Below are positions 26,910 to 37,015 of a stretch of 64,000 nt of DNA, one piece after another. Where the stretch lies: the NCBI RefSeq assembly GCF_003431975.1, contig NZ_CP027116.1:3162001-3226000 (forward strand). Direction: 5' to 3'. The first letter of the stretch is position 1. The number at the start of each line of letters is the position of its first letter. The notes beneath the pieces are model-generated. The model was not told where the DNA came from, did not search any database, and saw nothing but the letters and a program-made list of their open reading frames with translations. Made by a program: the position numbers and the translations under genes. The stretch comes from Bacillus pumilus (GTDB lineage: Bacteria > Bacillota > Bacilli > Bacillales > Bacillaceae).

Positions 26910-28925
26910 TTACGTATTGGTCAGGAGAACAGCTTCCATATCATTGATATATTCCCTTAAATGATGGGCAATATCACGATTGATTTCACCATCTTCATAC
27001 AAGGTTTGAATTTCATTTCGAATCGTCTGTACAGCTTGGAAGTTCAGCTCCTTTTTCTTCCGGTCAAAAGAACGGTCTTTTTGCTGAAAGAAACTCGGAC
27101 CGTGTTCACAGCGGTAAATCACTTGATTGTAAAAGCCAATGACTTGATGACACGTTTGTTTATTTTCATCGGTCATATGCTGTTTGATCGAGTTCACAGC
27201 TGCCTCCGCTGTTTTCTTACGAATTTGCTTGTACGAGTCCTCATTTTCTAAAATACCGCTGGAAACGTGCTGATTCGGCCGCCATAATTGGAGCCATTGA
27301 AGTAAGCGCAGAAACTTCACTTTTGAAAAACGAATTTTAAAGGAGTTGGAATATAGCATTTCGAGTTCATGAAATCTCTCTTGCAGCTCATATGCTTCTT
27401 CTTTATCAATTTTCTCGTCCTCAATGAGCTGTTGAAGCTTCATCTGCTCAGCTTTGATTCCGTGCAGCCTGATCTTCCTCTCTTGTTTTCTCATCCCGAA
27501 TTGATATGGTTCACGCTGGATATTCCGCAGCTTCATTCGGTAATCGTTGATAAGTGCAAGAGACACTTCTCTGTTATCCTCATTCATTCCTTCTTTTAAG
27601 GTTTTAATGGCGCTTCTCAGCAACTTCCGTTTCGCATGCTGAATCTTTGTATCCAAGTCCACGTCGATTTGCTTGTCTTTTTTCTCAGATAAAATCGGGA
27701 GTAGTATACTAGCTAAAATGAGTGTACATAAAATCACACCTGCTGCCAGGAATATAATTAAATGCCGCTCAGGAAAAGGTGACCCGTCTGCTAGCGTAAA
27801 TGGAATGGAAAAGGCACCGGCTAATGTCACAGCCCCGCGCACACCAGAGAATGTCATGAGCATTGAGGCGCGCAGCTTCGGCTTTTTCACGTTCTTCTTT
27901 CTCGATACACTCCAGTTCCCTGCCCAGAACAGCCATACCCACAAGAACCTGAGCACCATGAGACACAGTGTAATGATTAAAATGTAGCTTATGACCTGCA
28001 TATTATTAAAAGCTTCATCTTGGAAAATGACTGTCGAAACATCTGGAATTTGCAATCCAAGTAAAACGAAAACAAGTCCATTTAAAATAAATAAAATAAT
28101 ATTCCATGTGTTTGACGAAGCAATTTGCAGTTTGGCTAAATTTGCTTCCATTCGATCCTGCTCAATTGCATGTGTCACACCACCAGCAACAACGGCTAAA
28201 ATGCCGGAGACACCAATTTCTTCAGCTGCTAAATAGATAACAAATGGTGTAAGGATTTGCAGGATGATGTGCATCGTGACATCGTCCATTCCTAAACGGC
28301 GGAGAAAATAGCGAAAACGAATGATAAAAAAGGATAGAATAAATCCAGTTAATAAACCACCTGCTGCAATCAGTACAAAGCTAAAGGATGCTTCAGCAAT
28401 CGAAAAGGCGCCAGTTACCGTTGCAGCAATGGCAAATTTAAAGGCAACAAGTCCTGATGCATCGTTCATCAGTCCCTCGCCTTCCAGCAGTCTCATGATG
28501 CCCTTTGGCATATTTACACGGCTGGATAAAGCACTTACTGCAACTACATCTGTCGGTGATAAAATGGCTGCAAGTGCAAATGCGGCCGGAAGCGGAATGC
28601 TTGGGATCATCCAATGAATGGTATATCCAGCTACGATCACAGTCGCAAACACTAACCCGAGCGCTAACAGAAGAATCGGTGCTCTTAATTTCCACAGCTC
28701 GTCCCTTGGGGTACGCTTTCCGTCATTAAATAACAGCGGTGCAATGAATAAAACGAAGAATAGTTCAGGATTTAAAGAAATATGTAAACCTGAAGGAAAA
28801 GCTGCCACCAAAATTCCTAATCCCACCTGAATGAGCGGGACTGGAATAAAAGGGACAAAACGATTGATAATATTAGATGCTGCAATGAGTGCTAGTAACA
28901 CGAGCACTGCCAAAAAAATCTCCAC
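26910..28925 (-). CDS. nhaK: Na+(K+,Li+)/H+ antiporter NhaK
   Basis: CPA1-family antiporter of 671 residues (YvgP). About twelve membrane helices in the first 410 residues with the ion-binding [18 protein letters not shown] (Asp in the TD pair) and [17 protein letters not shown] charged cytosolic tail of about 260 residues with coiled-coil character follows, likely regulatory. Exports monovalent cations in exchange for protons. Upstream 330 bases hold no gene but do hold a terminator-like hairpin at 29085. Confidence 0.9.
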   Translation of the reverse strand: MEIFLAVLVLLALIAASNIINRFVPFIPVPLIQVGLGILVAAFPSGLHISLNPELFFVLFIAPLLFNDGKRTPRDELWKLRAPILLLALGLVFATVIVAGYTIHWMIPSIPLPAAFALAAILSPTDVVAVSALSSRVNMPKGIMRLLEGEGLMNDASGLVAFKFAIAATVTGAFSIAEASFSFVLIAAGGLLTGFILSFFIIRFRYFLRRLGMDDVTMHIILQILTPFVIYLAAEEIGVSGILAVVAGGVTHAIEQDRMEANLAKLQIASSNTWNIILFILNGLVFVLLGLQIPDVSTVIFQDEAFNNMQVISYILIITLCLMVLRFLWVWLFWAGNWSVSRKKNVKKPKLRASMLMTFSGVRGAVTLAGAFSIPFTLADGSPFPERHLIIFLAAGVILCTLILASILLPILSEKKDKQIDVDLDTKIQHAKRKLLRSAIKTLKEGMNEDNREVSLALINDYRMKLRNIQREPYQFGMRKQERKIRLHGIKAEQMKLQQLIEDEKIDKEEAYELQERFHELEMLYSNSFKIRFSKVKFLRLLQWLQLWRPNQHVSSGILENEDSYKQIRKKTAEAAVNSIKQHMTDENKQTCHQVIGFYNQVIYRCEHGPSFFQQKDRSFDRKKKELNFQAVQTIRNEIQTLYEDGEINRDIAHHLREYINDMEAVLLTNT

Positions 28926-29084
28926 TAGTACATGTCCCTCCTCATTTCATGTTTTCGTCAAGTTTTGCTTACATGCAATGATGTGTTCATTTCTTATGAA
29001 TTCATCCGATCAGAGATAATTGCTTTTTTAGTATTCCGCAAAAAGAGAAACCAACACATAACAATCCATCTAGGCAAAAAAAGA

Positions 29085-29100
29085 CTGAATCTAGATTCAG
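29085..29100 (-). terminator. Terminator-like palindrome upstream of nhaK
   Basis: Perfect 16-base palindrome with a run of seven T on the minus strand. It lies 160 bases before the nhaK start and 130 bases after the yvgT terminator, with no ORF in between. The gap 28926-29255 otherwise shows nothing I can name. It may end a small RNA or act as an attenuator in a long nhaK leader. Confidence 0.5.
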
Positions 29101-29231
29101 CCAGCTGACAAAATTTTCATCACATGTATTGTTCTAATGATGAACAAAAAGATCCTGTTTTTATTTTACACGAAACCCTCCTCATCTGCTGACATCCTGC
29201 TCGTATCAAACACCATGAATGCATAAAAAAA

Positions 29232-29245
29232 GAGCGACATCGCCC
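29232..29245. terminator. Terminator after yvgT
   Basis: Six-base-pair stem flanked by A and T runs, eleven bases after the yvgT stop. Confidence 0.6.
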
Positions 29246-29255
29246 TTTTTTCGTT

Positions 29256-29867
29256 TTACCCTTTATTTAAAAAATAAGACCTAGCGGGAAGCCGCCATTT
29301 GAATAAGTAGGAACAAACCCTGCATACGACGAGAATGAGAAACAGCATATACAAAGCAATCTCTCCTTGTGCTAAGTCGAGCCCTACGAATAAGCCGCCA
29401 AGTGCTGCCCATACTGCGTAAATCTCTGCTTTTAGCACAAGCGGCTTCCGCCCTGCCAATAAATCACGCACAATTCCGCCGCCGCTTCCAGTCAAAATGG
29501 CTGCTACAATGACCGCACTGAGCGGGAGTTCTCTTTGCACAGCAAATAATGCACCTTGAATGGCAAACGCTGCTAAACCAATCGCATCCGAGAAATTCCC
29601 CCATGTGCTCCAGTGTTTGAGCAAAAGCTTTGGAAAAAGAAACACAATCGTAATGGATACAAGGGCAATCGTAAACATCTTGCCCTGTGACCATAAAGCA
29701 GACACCGGAAGACCGATTAATAGATTCCGAATCGCTCCACCGCCAAATGCTGTCACAATCCCTAAAATGTACACACCAAGAATATCGTACTCTTCCTCCA
29801 TTGCCACAATCGCACCACTAATGGCGAATGCGATAATGCCAATGATACTTAAGACTTCCCATGCCAT
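29256..29867 (-). CDS. yvgT: UPF0126/TRIC-family membrane protein
   Basis: 203 residues, seven short membrane helices in two repeats. Each repeat has the glycine-rich TRIC motif: TAFGGGAIRNLLIG and LTGSGGGIVRDLLAG. TRIC homologues form cation (K+) channels; function in Bacillus is not established. Single-gene unit with its own terminator. Confidence 0.87.
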   Translation of the reverse strand: MAWEVLSIIGIIAFAISGAIVAMEEEYDILGVYILGIVTAFGGGAIRNLLIGLPVSALWSQGKMFTIALVSITIVFLFPKLLLKHWSTWGNFSDAIGLAAFAIQGALFAVQRELPLSAVIVAAILTGSGGGIVRDLLAGRKPLVLKAEIYAVWAALGGLFVGLDLAQGEIALYMLFLILVVCRVCSYLFKWRLPARSYFLNKG

Positions 29868-29985
29868 TTCCGCTTATCTCCTTACATGATCTGATCATCT
29901 AACACTACCCCCTTAATGTATATCTGACACAAGCGAAAAGCAATACAAATTTTCTTTAAATTTTATCTTTTTGCAAAAATAAAAA

Positions 29986-30009
29986 ATAGCCCGCTGAAAA
30001 GCAGGCTAT
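29986..30009 (-). terminator. Terminator after bdbC
   Basis: Nine-base-pair stem (29986-29994 with 30001-30009) with a T-rich run on the minus strand. Confidence 0.75.
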
Positions 30010-30012
30010 CTC

Positions 30013-30426
30013 TCAATCTTCTTTTGCATTTAACAGCAGCATACTAATGATGATCAAAATAAATGCAATGAGTGCCAACAGTGGAATGGTGATAAAACCA
30101 AACCAGTTCAAATAATCAACGGAACAAGGAATACCGCTGAGGCAAGGACGAATCGATGCAAAGCCCGGTATCTTTTGTTCCATATAATGATAGATGGAAA
30201 AGCAAGCACCAATCACGGCCAAAGGGAGGACGTAGTATTTCAATTTGACGTCGCCCCTGAATGTAGCAATTCCGAGTAAAAGCACAAGCGGGTACATGAA
30301 AATGCGCTGAAACCAGCACATATCGCATGGGATGAACTTCTTGATTTCACTTAAATACAGGCTGCTCATCGTTGCAACGATCGAGACAATCCAAGCACTG
30401 TACAAGTAAATAAGCTTATTTTTCAT
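30013..30426 (-). CDS. bdbC: DsbB-type thiol-disulfide oxidoreductase BdbC
   Basis: 137-residue membrane protein with four helices and two extracellular cysteine pairs, Cys34-Cys37 (PCDMCW) and Cys95-Cys101 (PCLSGIPC). Reoxidises BdbD and passes electrons to quinone. Overlaps the bdbD stop by four bases, so the pair is co-translated. In B. subtilis the pair is needed for disulfide formation in competence proteins. Confidence 0.92.
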   Translation of the reverse strand: MKNKLIYLYSAWIVSIVATMSSLYLSEIKKFIPCDMCWFQRIFMYPLVLLLGIATFRGDVKLKYYVLPLAVIGACFSIYHYMEQKIPGFASIRPCLSGIPCSVDYLNWFGFITIPLLALIAFILIIISMLLLNAKED

Positions 30427-31109
30427 GATTTCTTCCCTTTGAGCTCTTGATCAATTAATTCTTTGATTTCATCATAGTCATAAAAATTTTGGACTTGTTT
30501 ATTATTAATGAAAATCGTTGGTGTGGAATTCACTTTATATTTGTTCACAAGTTGATCGTCTGCGTTCAGCTGTGGCTGATACGTTTTCTTGGATAAGTGA
30601 TCTTTTAGCTTGTCCGTATCAATTTTTGTTGTCTTTTTCGCTAGTTCAGTCAGCTTAGCTGGCGTAACCCATTCTGCTTCACTGTCTGGCTGTGCTTGAT
30701 AGACAGCTTCATGAAATGCCCAGAAGTTTTTTGGATCTTCTTTCCACACTTCTTCAGAAGCTAGTGCTGCTAACACTGCGCCATCTCCATGAACAGGCAG
30801 TGGTAAGTTAATAAATGAAAAGGATACATCGCCTTTATCTATGTAGTCAGCTTTCAATTTTGGGAAAATGTCTGTTTCAAAAGATTTACATGATGGACAT
30901 TTGTAGTCCCCAAACTCGACGATTTGCACCGCTGCATTTTTGTCGCCCATGACAGGCTGCCCTTTAATAGAAGGCTTACTATCAACTGTTTGTGCTTCTT
31001 GGCTGTTCTTGTTTCCAATGACAACAAATAGACCGATGAGAAGAGCTGCAATGATGGTTAAAATGACAGCAAATTTAATGGATGAAGATTGATTATTTTT
31101 CTTACTCAC
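30423..31109 (-). CDS. bdbD: DsbA-type thiol-disulfide oxidase BdbD
   Basis: Membrane-anchored extracytoplasmic thioredoxin-fold oxidase. N-terminal anchor at about residues 12-32, then the CPSC active site in FGDYKCPSCKSF and the cis-Pro loop STPTIFIN. I place the start at GTG 31109 (228 residues, MSKKNNQSSS), preceded by AAGGTAGG, because B. subtilis BdbD starts at this position; a longer ORF reaches 31184. Its leader contains the cadA terminator, so no clear private promoter is visible. Confidence 0.88.
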   Translation of the reverse strand: MSKKNNQSSSIKFAVILTIIAALLIGLFVVIGNKNSQEAQTVDSKPSIKGQPVMGDKNAAVQIVEFGDYKCPSCKSFETDIFPKLKADYIDKGDVSFSFINLPLPVHGDGAVLAALASEEVWKEDPKNFWAFHEAVYQAQPDSEAEWVTPAKLTELAKKTTKIDTDKLKDHLSKKTYQPQLNADDQLVNKYKVNSTPTIFINNKQVQNFYDYDEIKELIDQELKGKKS

Positions 31110-31152
31110 ATAAGCACCTACCTTATCTTTTTCATTCCTAAAAAAAGAAAAA

Positions 31153-31182
31153 GGATAATAGCTTAGAAAAGTGCCATTATCC
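31153..31182 (-). terminator. Terminator after cadA
   Basis: Seven-base-pair stem (31153-31159 with 31176-31182) followed on the minus strand by a long T-rich run; only 44 bases before the bdbD start. Confidence 0.7.
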
Positions 31183-31251
31183 AACTTCTTCTATTTTAAC
31201 AAGAGGGGGGCCATTATGAAAGACGGTATTCATGAATTTTTCCTTACAATT

Positions 31252-33345
31252 TTATTTCATGACCCTCATTGCATTTAATACCGCAAGTACGGTAACACCG
31301 ACATCTGAGAAGACAGCTTCCCACATGGTCGCAATACCGAATGCCCCGAGTAACAGGAAAACACCTTTGACACCAAGAGCAAATGCGATATTCTGCCATA
31401 CAATTCTTCTTGTTCGTTTTGCAACAGCTATGGCTTCAGCTACCTTTGATGGCTGGTCGGTCATGATGACGATATCAGCCGCTTCAACAGCTGCATCTGA
31501 ACCAAGCCCGCCCATCGCAATGCCTATGTCTGCTCTTGCTAACACCGGTGTATCATTAATGCCGTCCCCAACAAATAATAGCTTTTCTTGAGGCGCTTTT
31601 TTCTGGTCAATTTCTTCGATTTTTGTTACTTTATCCTGCGGCAATAATTCTGCATGGACTTCGTCGATGCCAATTTGCTCGGCAACCACAGTCCCGACTT
31701 GCTTCGCATCACCTGTGAGCATGACCGTTTGAATCCCAGATGCTTTGAGAAGAGAGACGGCTTCGATGGCATCATCTTTCAATTCATCTGCAATCAAGAT
31801 TGAACCGGCAAATGCCTCGTTAATGGCCATGTATACAACCGTTCCGCTTCGTTTTTCTTTTTCATATGGAATGCCTTCTCGTTCCATCAAACGGTGATTT
31901 CCTGCTAAGACGCGGGAACCGCTGATGGTCGCTTTAATTCCATGACCTGCTATATCCTCATATGCTTCAATCTGGCTTTCATCAAGCGGAGATCCATATG
32001 CCGCCTTAATCGATTCAGCAATAGGGTGTGAGGAATGGGCTTCTGCCAGTGCTGCAAAAGAAAGCAGTTCCTCTTCTGTCCACTTGTCACTAGTTGTCAC
32101 GATGTTAGTTACCGTAAAGTTTCCTTTTGTGAGAGTGCCCGTCTTATCAAATACCGCATAGCTCACAGAGTTTAGTGCTTCTAGATAGTTACTTCCTTTT
32201 ATTAGGATGCCTCGTTTAGAAGCTGCACCAATCCCGCCGAAGAATCCTAATGGGATGGACACAACAAGTGCACACGGACAAGAGATCACGAGAAAGACAA
32301 GTGCCCGGTAAACCCAGTCAGACAATTGTGCTGATGGCATGAGAATCGGCGGCACAAAGGCAAGCAACAAGGCGAGTACGACGACAGCCGGTGTATAATA
32401 TTTTGCAAACTTTGTGATGAAATTTTCTGTCTGCGCTTTTCGGCTGCTCGCATTCTCAACCAAATCTAAAATCTTCGTCACTGCCGATTCACTTAGCTCT
32501 TTTTGCACTTCAATTTCAAGTATACCGTTTTGATTCACGAATCCGGCAAGAACTTCTTTCCCTGCTTCAACGTCTCGTGGCACAGACTCCCCTGTTAATG
32601 CGGAGGTATCTACGAGCGAGAAGCCTTCGATCACAAGTCCATCCAGCGGAATTTTTTCACCTGGCTTTACAACAATACGGTCACCGGCTTTTACTTCTTC
32701 CGGCTTCACTTTTTTCGTTTCATTTCCTACTTTGAGATTTGCGTATTCTGGGCGTATATTCATTAATTCACTAATTGATCGTCTTGAACGATTGACTGCT
32801 GCCCCTTGGAAGAGCTCTCCAATTTGGTAAAACAGCATGACAGCGAGCGCCTCTGGATATTGCTGAATAACAAATGCACCGACCGTTGCAATGGTCATTA
32901 AAAAGTTCTCATCGAACACTTGACCGCGCACGATATTTTTCAGTGCTTGAAAGACGACATCACCGCCGACTAGCAAATACGCCGCGAAAAACATGATGAA
33001 CTTTAGTACACCGTCTTCAGGTATAAAGTAAGCCGCTGTACCAATGACTGCGCCACCAATTAATTTCAGCACAATCGTTTTTAAATTCTTCGATCCATGA
33101 TCATGATGATGTCCTTCTTGTTTCGGTGATACACTCACATGAGGCTCAATGGACTGAACGGTTTTCTCAATACGCTTTGACATTGTTTCTTGTTTATCTG
33201 CATGTGTGACAGTCAATGTGCCTGTCGCAAAATTAACAGAGCAAGCGTCCACTCCATCCATTTTGCTGACACCTGTTTCAATTTTGCGTGCACAGTTGCC
33301 ACAATCAAGACCGCTTAATACGTATTCATCCTTCATCTTTTTCAT
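31252..33345 (-). CDS. cadA: Zinc/cadmium/cobalt-exporting P1B-type ATPase
   Basis: 697 residues. N-terminal heavy-metal domain with Cys15/Cys18 (LDCGNCARKIE), a His-rich linker (HHHDHG near residue 80), membrane helices with the CPC metal site (ISCPCALVV), phosphorylation motif DKTGTLTKG, and GDGINDTPVLA. The CPC plus DKTG pattern with one CxxC domain matches CadA (YvgW) of B. subtilis, which exports Cd, Zn and Co. The promoter carries an ArsR/CzrA-type operator. Confidence 0.92.
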   Translation of the reverse strand: MKKMKDEYVLSGLDCGNCARKIETGVSKMDGVDACSVNFATGTLTVTHADKQETMSKRIEKTVQSIEPHVSVSPKQEGHHHDHGSKNLKTIVLKLIGGAVIGTAAYFIPEDGVLKFIMFFAAYLLVGGDVVFQALKNIVRGQVFDENFLMTIATVGAFVIQQYPEALAVMLFYQIGELFQGAAVNRSRRSISELMNIRPEYANLKVGNETKKVKPEEVKAGDRIVVKPGEKIPLDGLVIEGFSLVDTSALTGESVPRDVEAGKEVLAGFVNQNGILEIEVQKELSESAVTKILDLVENASSRKAQTENFITKFAKYYTPAVVVLALLLAFVPPILMPSAQLSDWVYRALVFLVISCPCALVVSIPLGFFGGIGAASKRGILIKGSNYLEALNSVSYAVFDKTGTLTKGNFTVTNIVTTSDKWTEEELLSFAALAEAHSSHPIAESIKAAYGSPLDESQIEAYEDIAGHGIKATISGSRVLAGNHRLMEREGIPYEKEKRSGTVVYMAINEAFAGSILIADELKDDAIEAVSLLKASGIQTVMLTGDAKQVGTVVAEQIGIDEVHAELLPQDKVTKIEEIDQKKAPQEKLLFVGDGINDTPVLARADIGIAMGGLGSDAAVEAADIVIMTDQPSKVAEAIAVAKRTRRIVWQNIAFALGVKGVFLLLGAFGIATMWEAVFSDVGVTVLAVLNAMRVMK

Positions 33346-33415
33346 GTTCTCACCTTTTTTCTATATAAGTAGCCTTCCCTGATTCACTCAAACCTATCAG
33401 ACGCTATATTCGTTA

Positions 33416-33437
33416 TATATGAGCACATATTCATATA
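33416..33437 (-). promoter_or_regulatory. ArsR/CzrA-type operator of cadA
   Basis: TATATGA (33416-33422) and TCATATA (33431-33437), an 8-base-spaced inverted repeat just downstream of the cadA -10. This is the form known for CzrA-type zinc sensors. No regulator gene is adjacent. Confidence 0.75.
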
Positions 33438-33450
33438 TTGGATTACCCTT

Positions 33451-33480
33451 ATTATATGTGGAGTTCTAATCAACTGTCAA
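33451..33480 (-). promoter_or_regulatory. cadA promoter
   Basis: -35 TTGACA (33475-33480) and -10 TATAAT (33451-33456) on the minus strand, both perfect, with an 18-base spacer. Confidence 0.75.
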
Positions 33481-33655
33481 TCATTTATGAGCAAATGAAT
33501 GCTTTTTTGTTCATTGCGGTCACATGGATTTTCAATAAACCAAGCTCATGTCCCCCGCTCCCCGCATAACATAAAAGCGGTCGTTTGACCTCTAACGAAA
33601 TAAATGCAACTTTTCTCTTTACAAAAGAAGGACATACGTTTAAACTAAAATAAAA

Positions 33656-33671
33656 GTTTCCCTAAGGAAAC
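33656..33671 (+). promoter_or_regulatory. MntR-like operator of the manganese transporter
   Basis: GTTTCCCTAAGGAAAC, a palindrome with 6-base arms, lies about 100 bases before the ABC transporter genes and resembles bacillar MntR boxes as I remember them. The rest of 33481-33771 holds no gene. Confidence 0.6.
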
Positions 33672-33771
33672 AAATTAGCGCTAAAGAATCATTTCATCCT
33701 TTAGTCAAAATTATTTAATGTATGCATATATCTTTAGGAAATGCAATGATGATTGAAAGGGGCCCCAAGAG

Positions 33772-34515
33772 ATGTCAAATGCTTTAACAATCGACCGACT
33801 GCATGTCTCATATCACGGACAGGATGCATTAGAGAACGTCTCTCTTTCCATACAGGAAGGAACGCTGACAGGAATCATAGGCCCAAACGGTGCTGGTAAA
33901 TCGACTTTACTCAAGGCATGCTTGGATTTAATTGAAAAAGATCAAGGGGATATTCGTTTTTTTGACCAGCCCTTTAAACAAGTTAGAAAACAGATTGCCT
34001 ATGTACCTCAGAGAAATGATTTAGACTGGACGTTTCCTATTCATGTGCTGGATACCGTTCTACTTGGAACATATCCGAAGCTTGGCCTGATGAAACGCCC
34101 GAAAAAAGAAGACCGGGCATATGCGTACCACTGTTTAGAAAAGGTCGGGATGCAGGATTTTGCTAAAAGACAGATAGGTGAGTTATCCGGCGGTCAGCAG
34201 CAGCGCGTCTTCCTTGCAAGAGCACTTGCTCAAAACGCACAGCTCTTCTGTTTGGATGAACCGTTTGTCGGGATTGATATGGCAAGTGAAGAAACAATGA
34301 TTCACATTTTGAAGGAATTACGAGATGAAGGAAAAACCATTTTGGTTGTCCATCACGATTTAAGTAAAGCCGATGATTACTTCAGCCATCTCGTTTTGTT
34401 AAACAAAAAACTCATCAAATCAGGGCCTGTACACGACATCCTTCGACCAGAGGTCATGCTGAAGGCATATGAAACGCAGCTACCATTCTTAAAATCAGCA
34501 GGAGGAGACATGTAA
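33772..34515 (+). CDS. mntB: Manganese-type ABC transporter, ATPase
   Basis: 247-residue ABC ATPase: Walker A GPNGAGKST, signature LSGGQQQRVFLARALAQ, Walker B LFCLDEPFVGID. Member of the Mn/Zn (ABC-3) group. Stop and next start overlap (TAATG). The name follows the manganese assignment of the binding protein; a zinc role is the alternative. Confidence 0.82.
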   Translation: MSNALTIDRLHVSYHGQDALENVSLSIQEGTLTGIIGPNGAGKSTLLKACLDLIEKDQGDIRFFDQPFKQVRKQIAYVPQRNDLDWTFPIHVLDTVLLGTYPKLGLMKRPKKEDRAYAYHCLEKVGMQDFAKRQIGELSGGQQQRVFLARALAQNAQLFCLDEPFVGIDMASEETMIHILKELRDEGKTILVVHHDLSKADDYFSHLVLLNKKLIKSGPVHDILRPEVMLKAYETQLPFLKSAGGDM

Positions 34516-35387
34516 TGGAATTTTTGACCGGACTCTTTGAATATGCGTTTTTACAAAAAGCCTTATTTACATCCGTCATGGTCGGCATCATTTGCGGGGT
34601 CATTGGCTGCTTTATCATTTTACGCGGTATGGCTCTGATGGGAGACGCCATTTCGCATGCCGTCCTGCCAGGTGTCGCCATCTCTTATATGCTGGGCATT
34701 AACTTTTTCTTCGGTGCCGTCTTAACTGGGGTGTTAACAGCGATTGGGATCGGATACGTGAGTCAAAACAGCCGCATTAAAAATGATTCTGCCATCGGCA
34801 TTGTCTTCACGGCCTTTTTCTCCATTGGGATCATTCTCATTACATTTTTGAAAAGTTCCAGTGATTTATATCACATACTGTTCGGAAATGTTCTAGCAGT
34901 TCGCTCTTCTGATATGTGGATTACACTCGGCATCGGCATTTTTATCCTGCTAGCTGTCATCGTTTTCTACAAGGAATTGCTCATTAGTTCATTCGATCCG
35001 GTCATTTCTTCGGTTTACGGTTTACCGAATCGAATGATTCATTACTTTCTGATGACCTTGCTGACCCTTGTGACCGTTGCATCACTGCAAACTGTTGGGA
35101 TTATTCTTGTCGTTGCCATGCTTATTACACCGGCAGCCACTGCTTATCTCTTAACAGACCGGCTATGGATTATGATTTATTTATCTGCTTTTTTCGGTGC
35201 TGTTTCTGCAGTCGTCGGTCTTGGGCTTAGTTTTACGTATAATTTGTCGTCAGGGGCTTCTATCGTACTGGTCGCAACCATTTTATTCGGCAGTGCCTTT
35301 GTCTTTTCACCAAAACAAGGAATTCTATGGAGATCATTAAAATCTAAACGAAAACGAACGCAGTTAAAAAAGGAAGCGTCTATGTAA
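34515..35387 (+). CDS. mntC: Manganese-type ABC transporter, permease
   Basis: 290 residues, eight to nine membrane helices, ABC-3 family, with [23 protein letters not shown] near the N-terminus being the family hallmark (only part is quoted as motif: [13 protein letters not shown]). A basic C-terminal tail follows. Only one permease gene is present, so it probably acts as a homodimer, unlike the MntC/MntD pair of B. subtilis. Confidence 0.82.
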   Translation: MEFLTGLFEYAFLQKALFTSVMVGIICGVIGCFIILRGMALMGDAISHAVLPGVAISYMLGINFFFGAVLTGVLTAIGIGYVSQNSRIKNDSAIGIVFTAFFSIGIILITFLKSSSDLYHILFGNVLAVRSSDMWITLGIGIFILLAVIVFYKELLISSFDPVISSVYGLPNRMIHYFLMTLLTLVTVASLQTVGIILVVAMLITPAATAYLLTDRLWIMIYLSAFFGAVSAVVGLGLSFTYNLSSGASIVLVATILFGSAFVFSPKQGILWRSLKSKRKRTQLKKEASM

Positions 35388-35400
35388 AAGGAGGACATAT

Positions 35401-36339
35401 ATGAAGAAGGTATTCGCAATCCGTTTGACCGTAGTATTTATTGCCCTTATGGTCATTGCAGGCTGTTCTACTAAGCAAAATAATTCCTGCAAAGATGACG
35501 GCACACTAAAAGTCGTCACCACCTACTCCATTCTTTACGACATTGTGAAGGAAGTAGGCGGAGAGCACGTCTCTATTCACAGCATAGTTCCCATTGGTAC
35601 AGACCCACATGAATTTGACCCACTGCCAAAGGATGTTCAGTATACGACGGATGCAGACCTTGTTCTATATAATGGCTTAAACCTTGAAACAGGAAATGGC
35701 TGGTTTCAAAAGCTGCTTGAATCGAGTGGCAAGGACGGGGATGATGCACCTGTAGCCGAATTAAGTAAAGGCGTCAAAGTAAAACATTTATCTTCAAAAG
35801 GACTCGAAAGCCAGCAAGACCCCCACGCTTGGCTGAATGTCGAAAATGGGATTCTTTATGCTAAAAATGCCAGAGATGCGCTTATAAAAGCAGACCCTGA
35901 GCATCAAGAGGATTACAAAAAAAATGCAGAAGCCTATATCAAAAAGCTTCAAGCGCTTCACGATGAAGCAAAAGACAAATTTGACCAGCTGCCAAAAGAC
36001 AAAAAGCAACTTGTGACAAGTGAGGGAGCCTTCAAGTATTTTGCAGATGCATATGGACTGAAAGCCGGCTACATTTGGGAGATCAACACAGAAAGTGAAG
36101 GAACACCTGGACAAATGAAGCGCATCATTCATTTTGTCAAAGATCATCAAGTGCCTGCGCTTTTTCTTGAAACAAGTGTCGATCAACGAAGCCTCGAAAG
36201 CCTCTCTGAGGAAACCGGGGTGCCGATTAAAGGAAAAGTATTCACCGACTCCATTGGAAAGAAAGGTGAAGATGGAGACAGTTACTATAAGATGATGAAA
36301 TGGAATATTGACACCATTTACAAAGGGTTGTCATCATAA
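35401..36339 (+). CDS. mntA: Manganese-binding lipoprotein (PsaA/MntA type)
   Basis: Cluster 9/A-I metal receptor, 312 residues. Lipobox VIAGC (Cys22). The four metal ligands of this family are visible in their motifs: His in DPHEFDP, His in DPHAWL, Glu in INTESEGTP and Asp in FTDSIG. The ESEGTP loop and the lack of a His-rich loop favour manganese over zinc. Good ribosome binding site (AAGGAGG). Confidence 0.85.
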   Translation: MKKVFAIRLTVVFIALMVIAGCSTKQNNSCKDDGTLKVVTTYSILYDIVKEVGGEHVSIHSIVPIGTDPHEFDPLPKDVQYTTDADLVLYNGLNLETGNGWFQKLLESSGKDGDDAPVAELSKGVKVKHLSSKGLESQQDPHAWLNVENGILYAKNARDALIKADPEHQEDYKKNAEAYIKKLQALHDEAKDKFDQLPKDKKQLVTSEGAFKYFADAYGLKAGYIWEINTESEGTPGQMKRIIHFVKDHQVPALFLETSVDQRSLESLSEETGVPIKGKVFTDSIGKKGEDGDSYYKMMKWNIDTIYKGLSS

Positions 36340-36343
36340 AAAA

Positions 36344-36370
36344 AGACAGGCGGATTCACTCCGTCTGTCT
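36344..36370. terminator. Bidirectional terminator
   Basis: Eleven-base-pair stem (36344-36354 with 36360-36370) flanked by A and T runs between convergent genes. Confidence 0.8.
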
Positions 36371-36373
36371 TTT

Positions 36374-36934
36374 TTATGAGCTGGCTATATGTTGCGGGTG
36401 TTTTTTCGGCCAGATGACATAGCTGATGCTAATGACGAAATCAATAGCTAAAACCATTCCCCACACTCTCGCTAACTGCATCAGCGATTCCGTTCGTTCT
36501 GGTGCTTGGATGAGATAGGATAACCCAAAGAGTAGACCAGCTCCAATCACATAAGAGATCAAATGCCGTGTCCAGCTAGTCATTTCATACATAGACCGTT
36601 CCTTCCCGTACTTTGGTCTTCCCTTTGGCTTAGGGCCCCCTGCAAATCGATAAGCAAACCGAGCATCAGCCCATTTCACCATTTGATGCCCAAAGGCGAG
36701 ACTTACCCCAATATAAACAGCCGCAAGACCGTGAATGACACTTGCCACAGCCCCCTGCTTTAAATCGATATACGTCGCTGCAAGAAGAATAAGATCCAAA
36801 ATCGGTGTACAAATGAGAAAGAGAGCGCCCCACTTTTTCTGTCTAAACACATAACGCAACGTTAGCCCCACCAGAATAAACAGCCAAAAACCGATTTCAC
36901 ATGCCACAATCAATAACCCGACCAATATTCCCAC
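36374..36934 (-). CDS. ymcC: YmcC-like integral membrane protein
   Basis: 186 residues with about six membrane helices and a cytosolic basic loop (KPKGRPKYGKERS). No catalytic motif. In B. subtilis ymcC lies beside pksA, a TetR regulator, and here too a TetR gene is adjacent, now divergent. The two palindromes between them suggest that the TetR protein controls this gene. Function unknown. Confidence 0.65.
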   Translation of the reverse strand: MGILVGLLIVACEIGFWLFILVGLTLRYVFRQKKWGALFLICTPILDLILLAATYIDLKQGAVASVIHGLAAVYIGVSLAFGHQMVKWADARFAYRFAGGPKPKGRPKYGKERSMYEMTSWTRHLISYVIGAGLLFGLSYLIQAPERTESLMQLARVWGMVLAIDFVISISYVIWPKKHPQHIASS

Positions 36935-36944
36935 ACTCCTTTTT

Positions 36945-36985
36945 TAACACAATTGTATTAAATAAAAAATAACACAACTGTGTTA
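36945..36985. promoter_or_regulatory. Twin TetR-type operators
   Basis: TAACACAATTGTATTA (36945-36960) and TAACACAACTGTGTTA (36970-36985) are two 16-base palindromic sites with centres 25 bases apart, in the divergent region between ymcC and the TetR gene. Confidence 0.8.
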
Positions 36986-37015
36986 AAAAAACAATAGCTA
37001 TGCTAAAATCAATGT

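Noticed and set aside
29101..29228. Short ORFs of 16 and 21 codons in the gap before nhaK
   Set aside because: Too short, no good ribosome sites, no recognisable product.
31216..31278. 20-codon plus-strand ORF with a strong-looking AGAGGGGGG site
   Set aside because: It runs antisense into the cadA 3' end, has no promoter or terminator, and the G-run is the complement of other sequence; too little support.
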